DNA of 43,318 bases from LH-M37 sp032251315 (GTDB taxonomy: Bacteria > Pseudomonadota > Gammaproteobacteria > SZUA-229). The notes under the pieces were generated by a model. It did not search any database. It had not been told where the DNA came from and saw only the letters and a list, made by a program, of their open reading frames with translations. The translations under genes were made by a program, and so were the position numbers. Where the stretch lies: assembly GCA_032251315.1 (NCBI GenBank), contig JAVVEE010000012.1, positions 1 through 43,318 of the forward strand, given 5' to 3'. How positions within the stretch are numbered: position 1 is the first letter of the stretch; each line of letters begins with the position of its first letter. This document shows positions 9,482 through 18,557 of the stretch, piece by piece.

Positions 9482-9736
9482 ATGTCAAAAGGGCACCATT
9501 TACAAGACCCTTACCTGAATGCCTTGCGTAAAGAGCGTATTCCGGTAGCCGTCTATTTAGTTAGCGGTATTAAGTTACAGGGGCAAATAGAATCATTCGA
9601 CCAATTCTCCGTACTGTTGAAGAATACCGTGACGCAGATGGTCTACAAACACGCTATATCAACCGTCGTACCCTCACGCCAGGTTAAATGGAGTGAAGAA
9701 GTAGACAATGATAATAACGAGCATAACCGTATTTGA
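9482..9736 (+). CDS. hfq: RNA chaperone Hfq
   Basis: 84 aa Sm-like protein that forms a hexameric ring and pairs small RNAs with mRNAs. The N-terminal KGHHLQDPYLNALRKERI, the Sm1 segment (VSGIKLQGQIESFDQFSVLL) and the Sm2 segment ending VYKHAISTVVP (with the K-H core) are all present. The C-terminal tail is short and acidic/Asn-rich, much shorter than in E. coli. The start is supported by AGGAG at 9469-9473. The 111-bp upstream gap is AT-rich, with TATATT-like elements, so hfq may have its own promoter in addition to readthrough from miaA. Confidence 0.98.
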   Translation: MSKGHHLQDPYLNALRKERIPVAVYLVSGIKLQGQIESFDQFSVLLKNTVTQMVYKHAISTVVPSRQVKWSEEVDNDNNEHNRI

Positions 9737-9761
9737 ATATAGCCAAAGCCAGTAGCGTACT

Positions 9762-9788
9762 GCAGCGGTCGCCTCAGGCGGCCGTTGT
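9762..9788 (+). terminator. GC-rich stem-loop between hfq and hflX
   Basis: CGGTCGCC-TCA-GGCGGCCG forms the core of an imperfect 12-pair stem (one mismatch plus wobble pairs). The nearest T-run (CTGTTTTTATTG) begins more than 10 nt later, so this is not a canonical rho-independent terminator. It may attenuate or stabilise the hfq transcript. Confidence 0.35.
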
Positions 9789-9878
9789 CGATTATCCAGT
9801 CTGTTTTTATTGAATATATGAAGCCATTATTAATTACCCGTTCATTACTCCGTCATTCACAAGCCAGCCGTCCCGCCT

Positions 9879-11171
9879 ATGTTTGATCGAGCAGAGATAG
9901 GCGAGCGTGCCATTCTGGTGCATATGGATATCTGGGAAGAGGCGGGCCGGGAAGACCTCGACGAATTCAAGGAGCTGGTGACCTCGGCAGGGGCGGCCAT
10001 CATAGATGTTGTCACCTCCAGCCGCAGCAAGCCGGAAACCCGCTATTTTGTGGGGCTGGGCAAAGCCGGTGAAATCGCTGACCTGGTCAAGCAGCACGAG
10101 GCCGAAGTGGTGCTGTTTAACCACGCGCTGACCCCTTCGCAGGAGCGAAATCTGGAAAGGCTGTTCGAATGTCGAGTGCTGGACCGAACCGGTTTGATTC
10201 TCGATATCTTCGCTCAACGCGCGCGCTCCTTCGAGGGCAAGTTGCAGGTCGAACTGGCACAGCTCAAACACATGATGACCCGTCTGGTTCGCGGCTGGAC
10301 TCACCTCGAGCGCCAGAAAGGCGGTATCGGTCTCAGGGGGCCGGGTGAAACCCAGCTGGAAACTGACCGTCGGCTGCTTAATCTGCGCGTTAAGCAGATC
10401 AACAAGCGGCTGGAAAAGGTGCGCAAACAGCGCGCCCAGAGTCGCCAGTCACGCCGTAAAGCCGAGATTCCATCCGTCTCGCTGGTGGGTTACACCAATG
10501 CCGGTAAATCGACGCTGTTTAATCGCCTTGCCGACGACAACGTCTATGTCCAGGACCAGCTGTTTGCGACGCTCGATCCGACACTGCGCAGGGTGGAGCT
10601 TTCCGGCGACATCAAGTTGATTCTGGCTGATACCGTCGGGTTTATCCGCCATCTGCCGCATGATCTGGTCGATGCCTTTCGCTCAACGTTGCAGGAGACC
10701 ACCGAGGCGCAGCTGTTGCTGCATGTCATCGATTCTGCCGACGATAACAGGGAGGGCAATATCGACGAGGTCGAAACCGTACTGAACCAGATCGGTGCTG
10801 ATGATGTCTATTTAATTCAGGTAATGAACAAAGTCGACCAGACAGGCACCGAACCACGCATTGATTATCACAGTGATGGCTCGGTTAAGCGGGTCTGGCT
10901 CTCCGCCGTAACCGGCGAAGGCATTGATTTGCTTGAAAAAGTGCTCACCGATTATTTTCGTGAGGACGTCCTTTCAGGTAAAATCATGCTGCAACCGGCG
11001 CAGGCGAAAATTCGCGCCAGACTGTTTGAATTGAGTGCGGTGAAATCCGAAAGCGTCGACGAAGCCGGCCGCTCTCATCTAAATGTTAGAATTTCAAGGC
11101 GTGATTATCAGCAATTGCTTCAGCGAGAAGGGCTCACTGATGATATGCTGCTTTCCGCGCCGGCCACTTGA
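9879..11171 (+). CDS. hflX: Ribosome-associated GTPase HflX
   Basis: 430 aa. HflX binds ribosomes and splits stalled 70S particles. The N-terminal HflX domain includes KPETRYFVGLGKAGEI and LERLFECRVLDRTGLILDIF. A Gly-rich signature (GGIGLRGPGETQLETDRRL) precedes the G domain with G1 GYTNAGKS (residues about 207-214), G3 DTVG and G4 NKVD. The start MFDRAEIGERAILVHMD aligns well with the family N-terminus. It lies 142 bp after hfq and is followed by a 132-bp gap before hflK, so hflKC may have a separate promoter. Confidence 0.96.
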   Translation: MFDRAEIGERAILVHMDIWEEAGREDLDEFKELVTSAGAAIIDVVTSSRSKPETRYFVGLGKAGEIADLVKQHEAEVVLFNHALTPSQERNLERLFECRVLDRTGLILDIFAQRARSFEGKLQVELAQLKHMMTRLVRGWTHLERQKGGIGLRGPGETQLETDRRLLNLRVKQINKRLEKVRKQRAQSRQSRRKAEIPSVSLVGYTNAGKSTLFNRLADDNVYVQDQLFATLDPTLRRVELSGDIKLILADTVGFIRHLPHDLVDAFRSTLQETTEAQLLLHVIDSADDNREGNIDEVETVLNQIGADDVYLIQVMNKVDQTGTEPRIDYHSDGSVKRVWLSAVTGEGIDLLEKVLTDYFREDVLSGKIMLQPAQAKIRARLFELSAVKSESVDEAGRSHLNVRISRRDYQQLLQREGLTDDMLLSAPAT

Positions 11172-11303
11172 GTCGGTATTTACGACTCTAAATCTCATCG
11201 TAGCTTGCGGGGACGCTCTAACATCCCTAAAATGCTATCTGTTTTGGCAGCTGTTTTCCAAACAGGACAGCCGCCCTTCATAATATAAAAGTAGGAGTAT
11301 TGC

Positions 11304-12446
11304 ATGGCCTGGAATGAACCTGGCGGCAACGACAAAAAAGATCCCTGGGGCGGCGGTAATCGCGGCAACGATCAGGGACCGCCGGATCTCGATGAGATTC
11401 TGTCGAAGTTGCAGAAAAAATTTAGTGCTCTTTTTGGCGGCGGTGGCGGTGGTTCAAAATCATCCGTTCCCGGTGCTGGAATCGGCCTGGGTGTAATTGT
11501 TGTTATTATTGCCCTATTGTGGATGGCGACCGGTTTTTACAAAGTTCAGGAAGCTGAACGTGGCGTCGTTTTACGTTTTGGTGCTTATGTTGATACCGTC
11601 GGCAGTGGTCTTCACTGGCATTTGCCCACACCTCTCGAATCAGTGGAAAAGGTAAACGTTCAGGAGCGCCGTCAGGTTCCTTATAAAGCCACCGTGTTGA
11701 CTCAGGATGAAAACATCATTGAACTGCAGGGCAGTCTGCAATATCGAATCGATAACGCGGAACACTATTTGTTTAATGTCAGCAATCCGGAATTGACGCT
11801 CAATCAGGCGATTGAAGCTGCTGTCAGACAGATTGTCGGTCAAAGTAAAATGGATTTCATTATCACCGAAGGGCGTGGTGAAATTTCCATGAGAATACAA
11901 AATACCGTACAGGACATTGTTAATCAATATGGCGCAGGTCTGTCCATCGTTGAAGTTAATATTCAGGATGTGAATCCGCCACAACCGGTGCGTGCAGCAT
12001 TCCAGGACGTTATTCAGGCGCGTGAAGATTATCAGCGTTCTATTAATGGTGCCGAATCCTATCGTAACCAGGTTCTACCGGATGCACGTGGTGCTGCCGC
12101 ACGTATTCTGGAAGAAGCGGATGCTTATCAACAGGAAGTGGTCGCCAGAGCGGAAGGTGAGGCCGAACGTTTTACTAAGCTGCTTTTGGAATACAATAAA
12201 TCGCCGGGAGTCACTCGTGATCGTCTGTATCTGGATATGATGGAGTCGGTGTTGAACAAAAGCTCCAAAGTTATGATTGATGTTAAAGGTAGCAATAATC
12301 TTTTATACCTGCCTCTCGATAAGTTGATGTCACGCGATGGAACTTCGGGTAGCGCCTCTATGACGGAGTCGCAGCGAGGTGATATCTTAAAAGATTTGAC
12401 TCGCCAACAAAGCAATAACAACACACGTTCAAGAGAGGTTAGATAA
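11304..12446 (+). CDS. hflK: HflK subunit of the HflKC membrane complex
   Basis: 380 aa SPFH/band-7 protein. HflK and HflC form a large periplasm-facing cage around the membrane protease FtsH and modulate its activity. The Gly-rich N-terminus (WNEPGG, GGGNRGND, GGGGGG) is cytoplasmic. One transmembrane segment lies near residues 55-77 (GIGLGVIVVIIALLWMATGF), followed by the band-7 domain with VVLRFGAYVDTVGSGLHWHLP. A helical region rich in A/E/R (RGAAARILEEADAYQQEVVARA) lies near residues 260-290. The start has TAGGAG at 11293-11298. Its TAA directly abuts the hflC ATG, indicating translational coupling. Confidence 0.96.
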   Translation: MAWNEPGGNDKKDPWGGGNRGNDQGPPDLDEILSKLQKKFSALFGGGGGGSKSSVPGAGIGLGVIVVIIALLWMATGFYKVQEAERGVVLRFGAYVDTVGSGLHWHLPTPLESVEKVNVQERRQVPYKATVLTQDENIIELQGSLQYRIDNAEHYLFNVSNPELTLNQAIEAAVRQIVGQSKMDFIITEGRGEISMRIQNTVQDIVNQYGAGLSIVEVNIQDVNPPQPVRAAFQDVIQAREDYQRSINGAESYRNQVLPDARGAAARILEEADAYQQEVVARAEGEAERFTKLLLEYNKSPGVTRDRLYLDMMESVLNKSSKVMIDVKGSNNLLYLPLDKLMSRDGTSGSASMTESQRGDILKDLTRQQSNNNTRSREVR

Positions 12447-13310
12447 ATGGCTAATGTATTGAAAATTTTTCTGCCGCTCGTATTGCTAGTCATTTATCTG
12501 AGTGTGTTTTTTGTTGATGAAAGGCAACATGCGATTCTGTTTAAGTTTGGTGAAATCGTCGATGCCGATTATGAACCCGGCTTACACTGGAAGCTGCCTT
12601 ACCCGTTTAATGAAGTTAAGAAATTCGATAAGCGAATTTTAACGATCGATACTCGCCCCGGCAGCTTTGCCACCATCGAGCAGAAATACCTGATTGTTGA
12701 TTCCTATGTTAAGTGGCGCATCGAAGATGTAGCGACCTACTATCAGACCACCAGTGGTAATGAAAACACGGCTGGTGCGCTGTTGTACGAGGTCATTAAC
12801 AATGGTCTGCGTGCCGAGTTTGGTAAACGCACCATTCAGGAAGTGGTAGCAGGTGAACGTACCGACATAATGCGCCTGATGACGGATAGAGCTTCAGAAA
12901 AAGCCGATACATTGGGCATTAAGGTGGTTGATGTGCGCATCAAGAAAATCGAACTGCCTCCGGAAGTGAGCAGCTCGGTATATAATCGTATGCGTACCGG
13001 TCGTGAACTGGTAGCACGCGATTTGCGTTCAAAAGGTGAAGAAGCAGCGGAACGTATTCGTGCAGATGCCGATCGCCAAAGCACCGTCATTCTAGCCGAA
13101 GCCTACCGCGATTCAGAAATTGCCCGTGGTGATGGTGATGCTAAAGCGACAGCAACTTATGCCGATGCTTTCGGTAAAGATCGTGAATTTTACAAGTTCT
13201 ACCGAAGCCTGAATGCATATACCGGAAACTTCTCCGCCAGCGATGACGTTATTCTGCTTGAGCCGGATTCCGAGTACTTCAAGTACTTTAAAAATCCCAA
13301 CGCAAAATAG
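12447..13310 (+). CDS. hflC: HflC subunit of the HflKC membrane complex
   Basis: 287 aa, typical length. The N-terminal membrane anchor (FLPLVLLVIYLSVFFV) is followed by a band-7 domain beginning DERQHAILFKFGEIV and by GLHWKLPYPFNEVKKFDKR. The C-terminal part contains the helical segment EEAAERIRADADRQSTVILAEA and the EFYKFYRSLNAY region. It is the partner of HflK in the FtsH-modulating complex. It starts at the base after the hflK stop and is followed after 16 bp by a DUF2065 gene, the standard arrangement. Confidence 0.96.
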   Translation: MANVLKIFLPLVLLVIYLSVFFVDERQHAILFKFGEIVDADYEPGLHWKLPYPFNEVKKFDKRILTIDTRPGSFATIEQKYLIVDSYVKWRIEDVATYYQTTSGNENTAGALLYEVINNGLRAEFGKRTIQEVVAGERTDIMRLMTDRASEKADTLGIKVVDVRIKKIELPPEVSSSVYNRMRTGRELVARDLRSKGEEAAERIRADADRQSTVILAEAYRDSEIARGDGDAKATATYADAFGKDREFYKFYRSLNAYTGNFSASDDVILLEPDSEYFKYFKNPNAK

Positions 13311-13326
13311 TTAAGGCGTTTTAAAT

Positions 13327-13512
13327 ATGTGGGACGATCTTGTCAGGGCCATTGCTCTGGTGCTGGTAATAGAGGGCATAATGCCCTTTTTAAGCCCGGA
13401 AGGCTGGCGTCAGGCAATGCTCCAGGCAAGTCGTTTCCCGGATAAAACGCTCAGGATAATCGGCTTCGCCAGTATGCTAATTGGTGTGCTGGTGCTCTAT
13501 CTCAGTCGATAG
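13327..13512 (+). CDS. DUF2065 (YjeT-type) small inner-membrane protein
   Basis: 61 aa with two hydrophobic segments (AIALVLVIEGIMPFL and IIGFASMLIGVLVLYLSR) joined by a loop containing PEGWRQAML. This is the DUF2065 pattern, including the E-G-xx-P in the first helix. The family is regularly found between hflC and hisZ or purA, and its function is unknown. It is probably cotranscribed with hflKC. Confidence 0.9.
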   Translation: MWDDLVRAIALVLVIEGIMPFLSPEGWRQAMLQASRFPDKTLRIIGFASMLIGVLVLYLSR

Positions 13513-13543
13513 TGCGACAACAAAAATAATAACGGTATTGGTA

Positions 13544-14725
13544 ATGACGAGCAAAGAACACTGGGTACTCCCCCAAGGAATTGAAGAGGCGCTGCCGGAA
13601 CATGCAGCGCGCCTTGAAATTCTGCGTCGTGACCTGCTCGACCTCTATGCTACATGGGGTTATGAGCTGGTGATGCCACCGTTCATTGATCATATCGAAT
13701 CGCTGTTAACCGGCACCGGCCGCGACCTCGACCTGCAAACCTTCAAGCTGATTGATCAGGTCAGCGGTCGAACCCTGGGAGTGCGTGCCGACATGACGCC
13801 GCAGGTGGCGCGCATTGACGCACATCAGCTGAATCGTGATGTACCGACACGGCTGTGTTATATCGGCACCGTTTTGCATGCCCGTCCGGATTGCTTTGGC
13901 GGCAGCCGCAGCCCGTTACAGGTAGGTGCTGAACTGTACGGCCATGCCGGTGTGGAGTCCGATGTCGAAATTCTGGGGTTGATGCTGAACACTTTTGCAG
14001 TCGCCGGTGTCGACAACGTAGTGGTTGATCTCGGCAATGTCGACATCTACAAAGGTCTGGCCAAACAGGCCAGGCTGGATGCAGAAGATGAAGGCCGATT
14101 GTTTGAAATGCTGCAACGTAAGGCCGTGCCTGAAATTCAGCAGATGCTGGCCGAACTCGATATCGATAATGACGTGCGTGAAATGTTAGCAAGTCTGGCC
14201 GAGTTGAATGGGGACATTAATGTCTTGCAACGTGCGCGCACACAGCTCGCCAAAGCCCATGCCAGCGTTCATGCTGCGATTGATTATCTGGAAAAAACCG
14301 CGACACTGATCATGGCGCGTTTTGCCGATGTCGGCTTTAATTTCGACCTGGCAGAACTGCACGGTTATCATTATCAGACCGGCGTCGTCTTCGCCGCTTT
14401 CGTGCCCGGCTCAGGCGTAGCGATTGCACGCGGTGGTCGTTATGACGACATCGGCCGGATTTTCGGTCGCGCCCGTGCCGCCACCGGTTTCAGTACCGAT
14501 TTAAAACTGCTGGATAATCTGACCACTCGACAGTTTTCAAAAACCAGTCGCGTCTATGCACCGGCGGTTATCGATTCAGCTTTGCAGAAAAAGATTAGTG
14601 AAATTCGTGCACAGGGAATTTGCGTGATTGAACAATTAGCAGGGCAAGGCGGTGACGCTAAAGCCATGCAATGTAATCAGCAATTGCAGCTGATAGAAGA
14701 TGAGTGGCAGGTAGTAGATATTTAA
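13544..14725 (+). CDS. hisZ: ATP phosphoribosyltransferase regulatory subunit HisZ
   Basis: 393 aa from ATG 13544. An in-frame upstream extension to 13481 overlaps the DUF2065 gene and has no family resemblance, so it is discarded. HisZ is a paralogue of the class II HisRS catalytic core that binds short-form HisG and confers feedback control on the first step of histidine synthesis. Family motifs include WVLPQGIEEALP, TYGYE-like ATWGYELVMPPFIDHIESLLTG, the motif-2-like LGVRADMTPQVARIDA, RLCYIGTVLH and ARGGRYDDIG near the C-terminus. The HisRS anticodon-binding domain is missing, as expected. No hisG is present in the window; hisZ before purA is a common gammaproteobacterial order. Confidence 0.94.
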   Translation: MTSKEHWVLPQGIEEALPEHAARLEILRRDLLDLYATWGYELVMPPFIDHIESLLTGTGRDLDLQTFKLIDQVSGRTLGVRADMTPQVARIDAHQLNRDVPTRLCYIGTVLHARPDCFGGSRSPLQVGAELYGHAGVESDVEILGLMLNTFAVAGVDNVVVDLGNVDIYKGLAKQARLDAEDEGRLFEMLQRKAVPEIQQMLAELDIDNDVREMLASLAELNGDINVLQRARTQLAKAHASVHAAIDYLEKTATLIMARFADVGFNFDLAELHGYHYQTGVVFAAFVPGSGVAIARGGRYDDIGRIFGRARAATGFSTDLKLLDNLTTRQFSKTSRVYAPAVIDSALQKKISEIRAQGICVIEQLAGQGGDAKAMQCNQQLQLIEDEWQVVDI

Positions 14726-14793
14726 CTGACTGATAACCTTATTGGTCAATAATAAAAATATTCAATATTAATTATTTAAAAGGGTTTTTAACC

Positions 14794-16092
14794 ATGGCAA
14801 GAAATGTTGTCGTGCTCGGCAGTCAGTGGGGCGATGAGGGTAAGGGGAAGGTTGTTGATCTGTTAACAGATCGCGCAGCCGCAGTGGTTCGTTTTCAGGG
14901 CGGACATAACGCCGGCCACACACTGGTTATCGACGGTGTAAAAACGGTATTGCATCTAATACCTTCAGGCATCTTGCGTGAACACGTAATGTGCATGATT
15001 GGTAACGGTGTTGTGCTTTCACCCGAAGCCCTGTTCACAGAACTGGGCGAACTGGAAGCGCGCGGCGTACCCGCCGGCAAGCGCCTGAAAATTTCTGCGG
15101 CCTGTCCGTTAATTCTGCCCTATCACATCGCCCTCGATCAGGCGCGTGAGACTGCGCGCGGCAAAACCGCCATCGGCACCACCGGTCGCGGCATTGGTCC
15201 CTGTTACGAAGACAAAGTTTCCCGTCGTGGCATTCGTCTGGCCGACCTCGGTGACATCGAAGCCTTCAAGGAAAAACTGGCCGGCGTTATGGAGTACCAT
15301 AACTTCACTCTGAAAAATTACTTCAAGGTCGATGAAGTCGATTATCAGCAGGTGCTGGATGAAGTTTTGGGTTACCGCGACAGACTGCTCTCCATGGTCG
15401 CAGACATCCCCGGCATGCTCGATGATTATCGCAAGCAGGGCCACAACATTATGTTCGAAGGCGCGCAAGGCACATTGCTCGACATTGATCAGGGCACCTA
15501 TCCCTATGTCACCTCATCGAACACTACCGCTGGCGGCGCCTGCACCGGCAGTGGCATCGGCCCCGGTGATCTGGATTACATGCTGGGCATTACCAAGGCC
15601 TACACCACCCGCGTGGGTGCCGGTCCGTTCCCGACTGAATTGTTTGATGATGTTGGTAACCACCTGGGCACCAAAGGCCACGAGTTCGGTGCCACCACCG
15701 GCCGAAGCCGTCGTTGCGGCTGGTTCGATGGCGTGGCCCTGCGCCGTGCAGCACAAATCAACAGCCTGACCGGTTTATGCATCACCAAGCTGGACGTGCT
15801 CGACGGCCTGGAAACACTGAAATTGTGTACCGGTTATAAATATGACGGCCAGCTGCTGGAACTGCCGCCACTGGGTGCCGACGCCATTGAAAAATGCGAG
15901 CCGGTTTATGAAGAGATGCCGGGCTGGACCGAAACCACCGAAGGCATTCGCGATTATGATTCTCTACCGGAAAAAGCCAGAAATTACCTGAAACGTATGG
16001 AAGAAATTGTCGGCGTACCGGTGCATATCATTTCCACCGGCCCGGAACGCGATGACACCATCATTCTGGCGCATCCGTTTGGTGACAAGTAG
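14794..16092 (+). CDS. purA: Adenylosuccinate synthetase PurA
   Basis: 432 aa, standard length. Catalyses IMP + aspartate + GTP to adenylosuccinate, the first committed step to AMP. N-terminal GSQWGDEGKGKVVDLL includes the catalytic Asp and GTP-binding loop. GGHNAGHTLV, TTGRGIGPCYEDK, FEGAQGTLLDIDQGTYPYVTSS and ATTGRSRRCGWFD are all conserved. The C-terminal region (GPERDDTI) completes the nucleotide site. It follows hisZ by 68 bp. The next gene is an unrelated exported protease rather than the usual rnr or rlmB. Confidence 0.98.
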   Translation: MARNVVVLGSQWGDEGKGKVVDLLTDRAAAVVRFQGGHNAGHTLVIDGVKTVLHLIPSGILREHVMCMIGNGVVLSPEALFTELGELEARGVPAGKRLKISAACPLILPYHIALDQARETARGKTAIGTTGRGIGPCYEDKVSRRGIRLADLGDIEAFKEKLAGVMEYHNFTLKNYFKVDEVDYQQVLDEVLGYRDRLLSMVADIPGMLDDYRKQGHNIMFEGAQGTLLDIDQGTYPYVTSSNTTAGGACTGSGIGPGDLDYMLGITKAYTTRVGAGPFPTELFDDVGNHLGTKGHEFGATTGRSRRCGWFDGVALRRAAQINSLTGLCITKLDVLDGLETLKLCTGYKYDGQLLELPPLGADAIEKCEPVYEEMPGWTETTEGIRDYDSLPEKARNYLKRMEEIVGVPVHIISTGPERDDTIILAHPFGDK

Positions 16093-16247
16093 TCGATTAA
16101 TAACCATTTGATCACAGGGTTGTGAGCAGACGGATTCAGAGCCAGAGTTATCTTCAGATGAGCGCAGGTGAACCCGGATAGATGCAGTATTTGTTTTTAT
16201 CGGTGTTCATCGGCATATCTGTCGATTAATTACTTTTCAGTTAAATC

Positions 16248-18434
16248 ATGAATGGTCGAACAAATAAATACCTGATAGCCCTCGCGCTTCTCATGCTTCT
16301 GCCGCAACCCCTGCTGGCGGAATCGCTCTGGTCCGATGTACCGGATGCAGATGAAAACCCGTCGGCTGCGGCTGCATCGGCCGTTTCTATCTCAGCAGCA
16401 CAACCCGATCCACACAAAAACTCGCGCCGCGTTTCAGTCAGGTACGATCAGCTCAAAACCGCACTCGCCAATGCCGAAACCCTGCCCACAGGTCAGCTGG
16501 CAAAATCGCCGGCAACGGTACAGTTCGATTTGCCCATGCCCGATGGCGACCTGCAAACCTTTAATGTCTATGAATCTTCGGTCATGGCAGCGGAACTGGC
16601 GGCCAGATATCCGCAGATAAAAACCTACAAGGCCATCGCCGTAAGTGATGCCGGCATCCGCGGCGTACTCAACCTCGGCCCCAATGGTTTTCGTGGTTAC
16701 CTGTTCACGCCTGGCGGTGAAGTCTTCATCGATCCCGTGCCTGACTCCGATCAGCAGTATTACAGTTACTACAAACATAATTACGTCAGCACCGCCAGCA
16801 GAGAATTCTCCTGCGGCGTAAAAACCGAGTCAGATACACAAAGCCCGGTGGAAGAGTTTAAAACCACCGAGCTAGTCACCGCCGCGCGCACCAGCACAGG
16901 TGACAAAATCAGCTACCGCATCGCTGTTGCCGCTACCGGTGAATACAGTCAGAAAGTAGGGGGTGGTATTGTTGCTAATACGTTGGCTGAAATTAATACA
17001 GCAATCAGCCGGATCAATGAAATTTATGAACGCGATCTGGCTATTAAACTTATTCTGGTCGACAATAATGATCGGATTATTTATACCGATGCCTCAGGCG
17101 ATCCCTATAACGCCCCGACCAATGCTTCGCTCTTGCTCGAAGAGAATCAGACTAACCTTGATAAAGTACTGGGTTCATCAGCATACGACATCGGCCACGT
17201 GTTAAGCACCTCCGGCGGCGGCCTGGCCGGACTGGGCGTAGCCTGTCGGCCTGATTACAAGGCCCGCGGTGCATCCGGCGATACTGATCCCTCTCGCGAT
17301 CCCTTTTACATCGACATACTCGCCCACGAAATCGGCCACCAGCTGGGCGCCAATCACAGCTTTAACGGCACCACCGAAAGTTGCGCGAACAACCGCAATG
17401 CCGCCACCGCATTCGAGCCGGGCAGTGGCTCCACCATCATGGCCTACGCCGGCATTTGTGGTGTAGAAGATGTGCGTCAAAATTCTGACGTCACTTTCCA
17501 CGCCGGCAGTATCGCCGAGATTGTAAATTACACGCGCATAGGTCTTGGTAAAAGTTGCGCCGACCCGATAACAGGTTCCAACGCTCCCCTGGCAAACGCC
17601 GGCTTAGATTATGCCATCCCCGGCGGCACTGCCTTTGTACTCACCGGCTCCGCGACCGACCCGGAAAACGATCTCATGACCTTTCAGTGGGACCAGATGG
17701 ACACCGGTGACGCCACTGATGACACCACCTACGGCACTGATCTCGGCAATAATGCTTTGTTCAGATCGTTCAAACCGGTGGCCACACCGGTAAGGATTTT
17801 CCCTCAGCTCACAACCCAGTTGAGCAACACACCCGACAAAGCCGAAACCCTGCCCATCGAAAACCGCATCCTGAATTTCCGCTTCACCGCGCGCGACGGC
17901 AACGGCGGCGTTGATGAAGATGACATGCAAATTGCAGTCAACGCCAACACTGGCCCGTTCAAAGTTTTGCAGCCGAATACCAGTGTCACGCTCAATTCAG
18001 CACAGCTGCAATCCATCCAGTGGAACGCCGCCTGTAGCGAACAGCTGCCGGTTAGTTGTGCCAATGTCGATATCCTGCTCTCCACCGATGGCGGCACCAT
18101 TTTCAGCAGCCTTGTCGGCGGCACTACGTTTAACGACGGCGTCGAAATCGTCAGCCTGCCCAACAGCATCACCAATAACGCCAGAATAAAAATCGCTTGC
18201 ACCAACAATATCTTCTTCGATATCTCCGATGTTGATTTTGCCATCGGCGCAATCGGTGGAGGCAGTCTGCCCACCGACATCATCGGCGGCAGCTACGACT
18301 GCGGCACTGCGACCATCATCCCGTCGCCGCCTCCTTCCAGCGGAGGCGGCGGCACACTCAACGTTTACTGGCTGCTCCTGCTGCTCTTCACACCCCTGCT
18401 CAGATTTGCCCGTCCCTTAGTCTTGCGCAAGTAA
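16248..18434 (+). CDS. Secreted reprolysin-like zinc metalloprotease with GlyGly-CTERM-like tail
   Basis: 728 aa. A signal peptide is visible (YLIALALLMLLPQPLLAES). The zinc site HEIGHQLGANH (residues about 360-370) is the extended HExxHxxGxxH of metzincins. A Met-turn candidate, STIMAYAGICG, follows about 30 residues later, fitting the M12B/reprolysin-like group. A PKD/cadherin-like module follows at about 450-570 (ANAGLDYAIPGG, TDPENDLMTFQWDQ). The C-terminus has a Gly-rich run (SSGGGGT), one hydrophobic helix and basic residues (RFARPLVLRK), the architecture of GlyGly-CTERM sorting signals. Inference: type II-exported, surface-processed protease. It is monocistronic, 155 bp after purA. Confidence 0.87.
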   Translation: MNGRTNKYLIALALLMLLPQPLLAESLWSDVPDADENPSAAAASAVSISAAQPDPHKNSRRVSVRYDQLKTALANAETLPTGQLAKSPATVQFDLPMPDGDLQTFNVYESSVMAAELAARYPQIKTYKAIAVSDAGIRGVLNLGPNGFRGYLFTPGGEVFIDPVPDSDQQYYSYYKHNYVSTASREFSCGVKTESDTQSPVEEFKTTELVTAARTSTGDKISYRIAVAATGEYSQKVGGGIVANTLAEINTAISRINEIYERDLAIKLILVDNNDRIIYTDASGDPYNAPTNASLLLEENQTNLDKVLGSSAYDIGHVLSTSGGGLAGLGVACRPDYKARGASGDTDPSRDPFYIDILAHEIGHQLGANHSFNGTTESCANNRNAATAFEPGSGSTIMAYAGICGVEDVRQNSDVTFHAGSIAEIVNYTRIGLGKSCADPITGSNAPLANAGLDYAIPGGTAFVLTGSATDPENDLMTFQWDQMDTGDATDDTTYGTDLGNNALFRSFKPVATPVRIFPQLTTQLSNTPDKAETLPIENRILNFRFTARDGNGGVDEDDMQIAVNANTGPFKVLQPNTSVTLNSAQLQSIQWNAACSEQLPVSCANVDILLSTDGGTIFSSLVGGTTFNDGVEIVSLPNSITNNARIKIACTNNIFFDISDVDFAIGAIGGGSLPTDIIGGSYDCGTATIIPSPPPSSGGGGTLNVYWLLLLLFTPLLRFARPLVLRK

Positions 18435-18477
18435 ATCACCGACTGAATAAGCGGATACTGCCAGCTCCTAAAAAATA

Positions 18478-18510
18478 CATATCGGCCTACGCCGGTATGA
18501 CATGCAGGGT
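18478..18510. repeat. REP-like motif (CGGC-CTAC-GCCG) after the metalloprotease gene
   Basis: ATCGGCCTACGCCGGTATGA contains a CGGC/GCCG dyad with a 4-nt loop and the GGTATGAC extension seen in common dispersed repeats. It lies between two convergent genes (ends at 18434 and 18558). Assignment rests on resemblance only. Confidence 0.35.
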
Positions 18511-18557
18511 TGACCCGTAGTCGCAGGTAAGCACAGTTGTGTGGCCACACGGTACGC

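Noticed and set aside
11170..11188. GAGTCG-N7-CGACTC dyad at the hflX stop codon as a terminator
   Set aside because: Only 6 bp, overlaps the stop codon and is not followed by a T-run.
13481..13543. N-terminal extension of HisZ overlapping the DUF2065 gene
   Set aside because: The 21 extra residues are out of character for the family. HisZ similarity starts at the ATG at 13544.
14739..14752. TTATTG-GT-CAATAA palindrome between hisZ and purA
   Set aside because: Short, AT-only arms in an AT-rich gap; no PurR-box match, so chance cannot be excluded.
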